A stretch of DNA of 21,168 nt. Source: Apostichopus leukothele. Lineage: Eukaryota > Echinodermata > Holothuroidea > Aspidochirotida > Stichopodidae. The translations under genes and the position numbers were made by a program. The stretch lies in NCBI GenBank assembly GCA_010014835.2, contig JAAAKB020146255.1:1-21168 (forward strand), given 5' to 3'. The notes below the pieces were generated by a model. That model made no database searches. It was not told where the DNA came from and was given only the letters and a program-made list of their open reading frames with translations. This document shows positions 1 through 10,100 of the stretch, in pieces. Numbering within the stretch: the first letter of the stretch is position 1; every line of letters starts with the position of its first letter.

Positions 1-1080
1 TGATGCTTGCAGTGCCACCAATCGTTTGGTTGGAAGTAAACGGGACAAATATAGCAGAAGACAAGTTGGATCTTATCTCGAACAAATATACCCGGATATA
101 TAATGCGAGAGGAGAAAGGCCTCCGGTCCACCTTTCATTGTAACTATAAACAATAGAGATCGAAAAACGGAATATCCATGGGCAATGCTGGGACTGCTAT
201 ACACGGACTTCAAAATGTACATCGAAATGACGATAAAAGTTTAAGCAGTGTAGCAAGTGGACAGAGCAAATACTGAACGCTGAGGTCTCTGTTAGATTGA
301 ACACTTCATGTGAGTAATATTTTATTTTTGGTACTGGGTGGGATTAACCTGGGGAATTAGCAGTATGCAGTTTCTTATAAAACAATTATCATTTAACAGA
401 GGCTATATAGCAATATATCCGGTTTATAAATTCAAGAAGTTAATCAATTGATTAGATTTTAATCGATTTAATATAATTAATATAAATATAAATAAAATAA
501 ATAATTAATATAAATATAATATAATTTATATATTCCAGTCGTTGAAAATGTACGTGTCACTTATTCTTGTAAGAAGCAATATTCTTTTTGTTGAAAACCC
601 CATATATCAGCATCTGCAGCTGTTAATTCCTACATTTAAATATGACCGTATGAATGTAATACATTTTACCAGATGAGGACAGAGGATCATATTACGGTAG
701 GTGGTTCATCCCTTGGAATGTAATATTTTGGAATGTTTCGTTAGTTGTCATTGAAGTTCTCGGCCTTTTGCAGTATGCTGCAATATGTTTGTCAGAATAT
801 TAATTTCCTTAGTGGATAAATGATTTTTCCTTATAATGATGAGAACCAAGACAATTTTGAGATCATTTACCATGATCGGACATCAGTCACTCGGTCGTTA
901 AAATAAATGAGCACTTCTGAAAATGCAAGCGAAAGTATTTCGTGCCAGCACTGAGAAAAATTTATCATAACTGAAAACGGCTCCCCATAGACTCCGGCAC
1001 AGCGTTCCATAGTAACAGAGAAGCTTCAACTTTCAAGAACTCGCAAGGCGGTGAATGAAAACCGTCTTAAAATATCCATC
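1..1080 (+). promoter_or_regulatory. 5' flank, presumed promoter and 5' UTR of MINDY4
   Basis: No recognised gene. Frame 3 is open from an ATG at 3 to a stop at 141-143 (46 codons), and frame 2 is open to a TAA at 101-103. Either could be the end of an upstream exon, since tgatgcttgcag (1-12) resembles an acceptor, but I recognise neither product. A very AT-rich stretch lies at 456-535. TATA-like words occur at 402-408. The sequence becomes less AT-rich from about 960, where the 5' UTR probably begins. The true transcription start is unknown. Confidence 0.45.
1003..1015 (+). promoter_or_regulatory. RFX X-box-like motif
   Basis: GTTCCATAGTAAC lies about 65 bp before the start codon. The right-hand ten bases, CCATAGTAAC, fit the X-box consensus YYATRRNAAC fully. 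The left half-site GTT is one base too close compared with GTHNYYATRRNAAC. RFX factors bind X-boxes in ciliary-gene promoters, but this is a degenerate site and only a candidate. Confidence 0.25.
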
Positions 1081-1149
1081 ATGCCATTCCATAATGATGA
1101 AGTTGAGAATATTTGCTCCTCTCTCGTGCGAGAATACCTCAGTCGAAAG
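1081..1149 (+). CDS. MINDY4: MINDY4 exon 1 (coding part), residues 1-23
   Basis: Encodes the start of the LisH-like motif, including [11 protein letters not shown], which matches recalled human ASLVREFLSRK at the same place. ATG at 1081 is the first in-frame ATG after the in-frame TAG at 988-990, and it has A at -3. The donor is AAG|gtttgt, phase 0. An out-of-frame ATG at 1055 lies just upstream and would overlap this start if it is in the mRNA. The transcription start is not determinable. Confidence 0.88.
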
Positions 1150-4100
1150 GTTTGTATGTTCGCCTCAGTGTCAGTAGCAAACGCGCAGTAATTTTAGGCC
1201 TAGCCGCGCCTAGGGTCTGCCTCAACGTTAGGCCCAACATATAAGGAGTAGGCTAGACCAAGTAGAAACTAGCAGTAGCAGTAACGTTAGCAGCTAATAT
1301 TCGTGGAATAGGTTTCCAAAGATAAAACCATTGCCGGTTGTTCAACTGAAACTTGAAATTTAGGCCTACATGAGCGTCTATATGCGCGTTTTGATTTAGG
1401 CCATTCCTAGCCTAAGATTGTTAAACATTTAAGGGGGCTTGTAAATTTCAAATGTGTTTTTCATTGACTAGGCTATAGCCTAGGCTAGGTCTAGTATAAG
1501 TGACTAGGCCTAAGTCTAACATTACTTTAGGCTTTGGTGAGGTGTTGTTTTGTATTTTGGGGGGTAAGGCCTAGGTATCTGTCATTAATTTGAAAAGCCT
1601 CTGTACTATTGTTTCAAAGACACATTATTTGTAACTTACAGGGATTAACACAAACTTTACAGTGTATGGATGATGAAATGCCAAGGACAGAGGCAAGTCT
1701 CAACAACAGGGCGACATTAGCCCGAGAAGCAAATCTTGACAAACTGCTGAAGAAAAACAAGGTACGTTTGTAAACATTCATGTGTTAATGACTAAAACTT
1801 TACAGTGTATTAGAATATGCAACATGCCAACATTGTCATTTGTGTGCAGTAAACAGCATCAGAGCAAATTAGGTTCATGCTCTCAAATATCATTATTGTG
1901 AACTCCCTGCAAACCATACGTGTGGCATGACCAATAGTGAGAGAGTTAACAAAAGGTCAAAAAGTAAGTTACCACGATGGACCCCTTGTTCAACAATTTG
2001 ACATTGTGAGTATTCATTTGACAACAGCATTCTCTTGATTCATTGTCTACAACACACACAGGACACTAATTTCATCTGAATGTGTTGGTTTGTATCATGC
2101 AAAGTAAATGTTAACAATCTGAGCAGGTGACAGCTTTTGTTCTTGCCTGGGAGATAAATATTACAAATAGCCAGCATGCGTACAAACAGCATAGAGACTC
2201 ATAACATGAGATGTTCAGGATGATAGTTAGTGCCTCCCTTCTCAATTGATGTCGCATTTAGATTGAATTATTAGAGAATTAATTGCAGCATAATGTTTGT
2301 CTATGTTTACTCCAGGAGCAAGATGTACCGCTACGTACTATGCTAGAAGTATTATTAAAACATCACAAAGACAGAATGACCAAGAAAGAAAGGGCACCAT
2401 CAATCACATCGGAAGTAACAAGTACCTCATCAACTCTTCAGTCTCCACAAGACCAGGGAAGCTTGAGAAAGAGTGAAGAACGGAAAAAGAAAGCCAAAAA
2501 GATGGAGACCAGAGGTTAGGAGAATTAGCTTAGCTATAAGGTTTTTGTGTATGGCAGTATATTATGCTTCCCTCATCAAATCTGGCACAGTATAATAGTT
2601 ATTATGTCTTTGGGGATGGGGTGACGTGGGGGGGTGGCACAGGGTGGGGGGAGGGAGGTATTAGATGGATAAAGGATGAGAGTTGGCTTTCTTCATCAGT
2701 TTAAAGGTTTAATCAAAATGTGTTTCAAGTTCCCTTTGCAGGATGAGGAAAGGATGCAAACCCAACTATACTCTTTTCTATTCAGTGATATAGATACCTT
2801 AGAAATGAACTATTCTCCCATTTAGAAAGTATCATGCTGCCTTCTTCTATGTCTACAAGACTTTTCTTATTCCTGCATTTACCAGGTCTTGATGGTTTAC
2901 CTCAGGAGGACACTGGGCTAACATACAAAAAAGAGGATACCATACATGTCACCATGAAAGATGAGAGTGAAGTCAAAAGAGTGGCTACCCCAATGCAACA
3001 GCATACAGAGAGATCATCAAGGGAACATGACATCAAACCAGTACACAGTGCAGGGATGAAGAAGGCTCGTCCAGGCAGTGGGATGCGGTCCAGGGGTGTA
3101 GGGGGACCTGTCACAAGCAGCATAGAGGTACAACAGAGTGCTCCTTAGTCTTGTTTGTTTTGTAGAGTTGTAGAAACTAAACTATTGAGTGCATGGACTG
3201 GCACTGTTAATTTGGTTATGGAAGGTGGGGTAGAAGCTCTGGGAGGGGGTCTAACACATCTTTAATTGTCAATAGCAATGATTTGCAATCTCCAATTTCA
3301 CAACTTATTGTGATGAATTATAATATTTGGAGAGATAATTAAACATACATGTAAAGTGACATATATTCAGTGCTCTGGTAAGTTTATCAATCAACATTTA
3401 ATGACCAAATTGTCATTAATTGTGTATTTGTTATCAGTCTCTTCTAGTTTGTCAGTATTTTGGTGGATTTGACAAATTAAACAATAGTTTTTTATTTTGT
3501 GTTACAAGTTAGCAGTTGGTGTTGACTGATCAGGTTGACCAATTGTTTTTTACCAGTCGGTGTTTGCCAGTAAATGTAAACCAGTAAGTGTTGACCGATT
3601 AATGTATTCAACCAGTAAGTGTCGACAGGTAAGTGATTAAACCAGTAAGTGTTGACCGGTAAGTGTATTAAACCAGTTAGTGTCGATCGGTAAGTGAATT
3701 AAACCCGTTAGTGTCGACAGGTAAGTGTAATAAACCAGTTCCTGTTGACTGGTTAGAGTTATTAAACCAGTTAGTGTTGACCGGTAAGTGTATTAAACCA
3801 GTTAGTGTTGTCCGGTTAGTGTATTAAACTTGTTATTGTTGACCGGTAAGTGTATTAAACACGTTAGTGTTGACAGGTAAGTGTATTAAACCAGTTAGTG
3901 TTGACCGTTAAGTGTATTAAACGAGTTAGAGTTGACCGGTAAGTGTATTAAACCAGTGAGTGTTGAACAGTTAATGTATTAAACCAGGTTAGTGTTGACC
4001 GTGTGTATTATGCCAGTTAGTGTTGACCGGTCCAGTAGGTTTTAGGAAGAACAATAAAATATTGCTGTTACAGTAGTTGGAATGTACAGTAATGGAGAAA

Positions 4101-7100
4101 TCAGTATCAAACCCTGGTAATGATGTTACTGGTTCAGTGACTAAAGCTTGAGAGCTCTTGTTAGTTTGTGAATAACTTGTCTTGTGGTCTTGGAATCTTT
4201 TCTTGGAAAAGTTTGATAGGTTGTTTCATTTTTCATATGGTATGTTCAGTTCGCTAGTACTCAGAGTATCTATTCAGGCCTTTTCATATGGTTTGTTCAG
4301 TTCGCTAGTACTCACAGTATCTATTCAGGCCTTTTCATATGGTATGTTCAGTTCCCTAGTACTCAGTGTACCTATTCAGGCCTTTTCATATGGTATGTTC
4401 AGTTCCCTAGTACTCAGAGTATCTATTCAGGTCTTTCATACATGGTATGTTCAGTTCGCTAGTACCCAGAGTAATTATTCAGGCCTTTTTGTTTTTTTTT
4501 ACAGCCCAAGAAATCTTCAAAGAGGTCATCTAGAAAAAATCCAACAGGCTATTCTGTTTCATCTCCTGAGCAATCTTCAACAATCTCTTCATCTTTGAGT
4601 TCCCCTGGCAAATCATCCGACTCCACCAAAAACAGGCTGAAAGACTTTGGCTTTAGCTTCAAAGAGGCTGACAGTGATCAACAGTCGTACCTCACCGATG
4701 AACCCGACCTTCTTAACGATGTTCGTCAAACGAAGTCAAAATCAAATCTAACAGACCAGAAATCACTTTCATCGCTCTCAGATAAAGATGATAATATTTA
4801 TCTAAATAACTCATTAGATAGATCATCGTCTAGAAGGTCTCGTTCCAATAGTGCAAAGCAGAAAGATCGAGCTGGGTCAAAGGTCATGGCAGATGCTCAG
4901 AGGTCAGTCTTAAAATGTCAAATTAATTATATAAACATACTGAAGTGCTCAGAAGCTTTCAAGTAAACCTGACCAATAAAATAAATATTGATCTGCTACT
5001 TGGATATATTTGAATGAAGTCAAAACAGCCATGTAGAAAGTTTTCAATTCACAAAAGCCAGACTGTTAGTTCAATAGTATTAGCATTAGTACAATTAGAA
5101 ATGTCCTTTGTATAACTACAAAAAGGAATTAAGGCGTACTTAAAGTAGGTCTTGCACTAATATATAATAGATTTACAAAATGCCTCAAATATAATTACAA
5201 ATCCAGGAGCACAAGTATGAAGGTGGGGAAGCATCAAGAAGTACGAAGTCACTACAAGCCTGCCAATAGCTATACCCTTTAAAATGTTGAGTTTGTTCAC
5301 AGAATGTACTAACATTATATATATCACTTACTGTAAAGTAACACGTTTGATTGCATCATTGCAAACAACAATCTCTACTAACTCAGAGTACACTAACAAT
5401 GCTGTTGTAATCATAGTCAAAACAGTGACAATGGTCCAGTAAATCTCCAAGTCTGCAGATGTTACAGCTTCTAGTCTGCTGCCCCTAAATACAATGTATT
5501 TTCAAAGCCAGATGTGTCCTGTGATTATGTGTTATAAACTACAGGTCTAGGAAAGACTGATCTAGTTTATGTTCAAATATGTCAAGTTTTCAATTTCCAT
5601 AACACCTCCTTGAGATTCACTACTGCTTAAATCATTTGAGATTTTCAAATCTTAGCTAATTTGGATGTTGGTCAAGATATTTACCCAGAACATGGATTGT
5701 TTAATGAAGAGGTTTGCAAAAATAGATACAATTTTAAGCCGAAAGACCACTTGGCAGCGATTTTTATACTAAACGAACAGAAAGATCTTGCTCACATGTT
5801 AGCACTAGGTAATTTAATTCCAATTTTTGTGCTGTGACAAGTCATGGCAGCACATTCTCTGGGCAAAAGCTGTCAGCTAACATGATCTAACATAATTCAA
5901 ACACTAAGTGGGACAATGTTAATGTTTTACGCTGAAAAGATTAGCACCGGTATATCTGAGAGTAATGAATACTGTAACAATTTACTATACTTTACTATAG
6001 CATTTTTGTCTTTTCCTTGATTTGATCTGTTCTCTGTGTTTATCATGATCAGATCAACTTCACCAAAGAAAACCTTTGGTGATCTTGAGATGGATGACGT
6101 GGATGATCTAGAAGAAGACTTAGGAGAGATTCAGCTCGGCCCATCGTTCATGAAATCGAAGAAATATGTTGACGCCAGACCTCTGACTCTCAAGAAGGCA
6201 TCTGTAAATATAACATTTTAGTTCCTTAAATCTGACCAGAAATTCTGACTCAAAAAATGTATAAAATGACAGTTATACTTACATAAGTTCATGAAGAGGT
6301 ACAAGGTATCAGTAAAAGATGACGGAGGTATCATAAACAAAATCAACAACACTGATGACTAAAAAACACTTGTGACAAGTTGGGTATAGATGAGTGATAT
6401 CCTCCTGGAATATTTGGTGGCCCTTAAAGGAACTACTTGGTTTTAGAAATGGGAATTTGCTTAGCTTCTATGGTGATGTTGCCTCTGTATATGCAATGTA
6501 TATATATTGAGTCAAGTCTGAATGGAAAAGAGACCACAATCTTTTGAAAAAGCAAAACATTTAGCTGTATCAGATGGTTTGCTATGAATCTTTTAATATA
6601 TAGGTTTGAGATGTTTCAAATACATGTATGGATGAGTATCTTATGTCAGATGTGAGCTGGAATATAGTTATTGTTAATAATATTGTATTTAATCATTTTT
6701 CAGGAGCTGAAGAGTCTTATATTTGGCTCTCCTTCTGGATGTTTCAATGAGGAGTGGATGAAGCAAGGGTTTCCATTTAATGACAGACCAGACCTGGAGT
6801 TTGGAATTGTACAACACAAGGTATGATACACACACTCGCTTTGGTGTTATATTCTTACATAACAAATCTACTGTGTATAGTAAGAGGGCCAATAAGCAAA
6901 GTCACATATCAACCTTATTACTAAAACATCTCTTAAAGTTTACAAGAATTCTAATATCACAGTTGGGTTTATTGATATGAGTCAGGAATGGGGAAAGGAT
7001 ATGTCAGTGACAAGCAATAATATAATATATAATATTCCACACTGTTAGTTGTAACCCCTGCCAACTGAATATCTTGTCCTTAACTTAATATATAGTTGAT

Positions 7101-10100
7101 TATTTGTAACCTAGTTTGATGGCTAAATCCTCCCTGGAATGTTTGTATAGAGGTAACAGTTCTTCTCATCGGTTATTATTTTATGAAAGTGCCACTATAT
7201 TTTAGAAATGTTATTAATTATAAAGAAAAACAAAGACATTGTCAGTTCATTAGCCTTGATGACATCATTCACTCTGTTGTTGTCAAATGCATTGAAAAAA
7301 TATGTTGTTTAATTAAAACTAAACATTTCACTTTCATTGTGTTCAAGATTTTTATTTATCAGTTTTATGGTGACATAAATGTTGAGAGGAAAAGGGAAGA
7401 TAAAATACCGGAGTTCTGAAAAATATTAACAGTTTAAAAGCAAAGTGGATCACTAACACACTCTTAACCCCCTCTGATTCAATTGTAACTATCACCTTTT
7501 TGCGACAATGTTTTTGTTTTTGATGTTAAATGATTTTAAGCAGTCTTTGAAGCAGCTGTTTTGATTTGGTTGTTATTTTCTAGCTATTTTACCAAATCTA
7601 CAGAGTACAAAATTGAGGTTGCAACAAATCAAAGTGAAACATCCTCCAAGGAATTTTCACCAAACAACATCATATACTTTTGAGTGTTTTCACACTTTGC
7701 TTAACAAATTTTGTTTAGACACTTCTTCCTAGTAGTATTAAATACTTGCAAAATCAAATCAGAAAGTTTACTACAACTATTTACTTTTGGTTTCTTCCAG
7801 ATTTGCAATGAATTGTAGCTTATTAAACTAATAAAATACTAGGTGGCAATTATGTATTGACTGCTTTAAAGAGAAAATATTTATAGTCTTGAATTTTACT
7901 GTGGAATTAAATGTTATTAATGTCGTTGTATGTTGACAAAATAGTTGGAATGTGCTATGGAAATGTTACTTGTTATTTCACTATCTTAATATTACTCATT
8001 TGATGGCATGTTTGGTAGCCCCAGATCATTTGTTACATATTGTGTAACCTATCAAGTTCTACTAGATCACTCATTAGTATATGACTGTACAATGCATGCT
8101 TGTCTACAGGAAATAAAGCATACTTGTCTACAGGATATATAGCATGCTTGTCTACAGGAAATAAAGCATTGCAGTGTCTTGATCTATGAAACCTGCTGAT
8201 TGTTTTGATATTACATCTTTAGGGAGGATCCTGTGGAGTGCTGGCATCCGTTCAGGCTTGCTTCTTACAAAACTTAATTTTCATGGACGATAGGATCATC
8301 TCACCTGGTGACCTCCGACCTGGAAAGAGGGAGCAAAACAAGTGTCTCGCAAAAACCCTTGCTAAAATTCTTTGGCAGTGTGGAAGTGAAAAACGAGTCA
8401 TTCTAGCAATGTGAGTAATCTACCAACGTTTGACTGACAGAAGAGAATGTTGCTTGGAAAAGGAGCAGACTGTGTCTGTGTGCTTATGTGCAAGAACAAA
8501 ATAGACACTGTCATATTTACTGAGCATAAAATGAAGTATTGCAATATGTTGGAACATAGCACTGTAAAATGCAATATATGTTTACAGCAAATAATTTGCA
8601 ATGGTTGTGTGTTGATGAGTTAAGATCGCTATATTCAGCGTGAATCTACTCCCAGTCTCGGAACCTCTTTACTGGTTCAAACAAAGAATTATTAAAGTAC
8701 AAAGTATCGAGTGAATCAGTAAATTGCTAAACTGTATAATGCATAAGCAGGATCACCTGTGCTAAATTTGTTTGTTACATACATTTTGTAGTTACATTAA
8801 CATAGTCAATTTCTCTAGCAATTAATCCCTTACACTTATGAGAGGGACTTCGTTCTTTTATAAATAATTTTTCATAAAACTCAATAATTAATCCTGTCCT
8901 CTCCATACTCAACATCTTGTCATTTGTCGTTCCATTTTGAATAAGTGCAGTTGTGAAATTAAGTACATCACATTAAGTACATTACATTACATTTTTCATA
9001 TTTTCTTCTCAAAGGCCATCTGGTAAAGTGCAATTTACAACAGGAGGGAGATACAAGGGTGATAGCTTAACAGAAACTGTGAGTTACTTTTTTACTGTTG
9101 TGTTAGTTGCATACACTTGTGTTAGTTGCTTCTCAGTAAGGCAACTATAAGTGATGTCTCGTAGTGTACCAAGGTTGGATGGAACGACAGACATCACAAA
9201 AAGAATCAACCCAGAATCTAAAACATTGACCTTGCTGTGTTTATTTGGTCAGTGCTTTGATTACTTTTGGTGAATATTAGTTTAGACTTATACATGCGAC
9301 GCACAGAGATCTGCAGCAGTAGCAAACTGCTCAACACGAGGTGGGGAAAGTACCAAATTGCAATTATCATGTTTGTGTGATACAGTCGGCTATCACATGG
9401 TGCGGTATATAATTGACAGTGATTACGATAGACCAATCACCTCTTTCCACGGGAGTATCTCTGTATGTTAGAGTCGTGATCAATCTTATAAATGATCCCT
9501 TACAACTTTGACTGCACTCACATATTTAGTTGGAAGGAGGTTGGGCCTGCTGGAGGTTGATAGCTTCACTGGTTCTGTAGTTTCCCTAAAGGAGATATAA
9601 ATGGGCCTGTGGATTTTACTTACATAAAGTATAACATAGGTTAGGTTTTGAGAAAGTTTCCTCTAGTGAACATATCCACTGTAACACTAGTCTGCTCCAT
9701 CTGTGGTGAATGAAGTCATTTCAGGAATAATAATAAAAGAGATAAAAAATCACAAATCACAAGTTACATAAAACCAAATCCACAGACAATTGATGTGGTC
9801 AAGACTACAGAGGGCCAGTTTGCAGTCATGAGGTCATAAGAGGTCATAAGAGGTCTGTGTAAGGTCTGTAACAGGAATGATGTACAAATGAGACAGACAC
9901 CTTAAGAATTGATGCACAAAGTCTTCTACTCTTTGTACTAACAGAAGAAATCATTTAAAAGTACTTCAGATTAAATTATATCCATGGTAACTAATTAAAT
10001 TATTGTTTTTTTTTTTTATTTATAGTTGATGCTTTATCACTTTACAAGTTTACCTGACCTGGAAGAATATCTCAACGTAAATATTGGCTTCTTCATCAAT

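Larger units (their letters stand above)
3128..4504 (+). other. Intron 4, mostly two tandem arrays
   Basis: It holds plain AT-rich sequence to about 3535 (with a minor G-rich spot at 3221-3250), the 31-bp array, a spacer from about 4033 to 4229 and the 51-bp array. The real acceptor at 4504 has its own clean T-rich tract directly after the second array. Confidence 0.85.

Noticed and set aside
1661-1662. Alternative acceptor for exon 2 giving a start at 1663
   Set aside because: The seven residues lost match human MINDY4 without a gap and complete the LisH spacing, so 1642 is preferred. Minor use remains possible.
3536-4485. CRISPR-like regular repeats
   Set aside because: The arrays are head-to-tail without unique spacers, inside a spliced animal gene.
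4182-4598. 138-codon plus-strand open frame with a 17-residue repeat peptide
   Set aside because: It is produced by the 51-bp intronic array, and its tail runs out of frame over exon 5, whose true frame is fixed by phase and continuity with exons 4 and 6.
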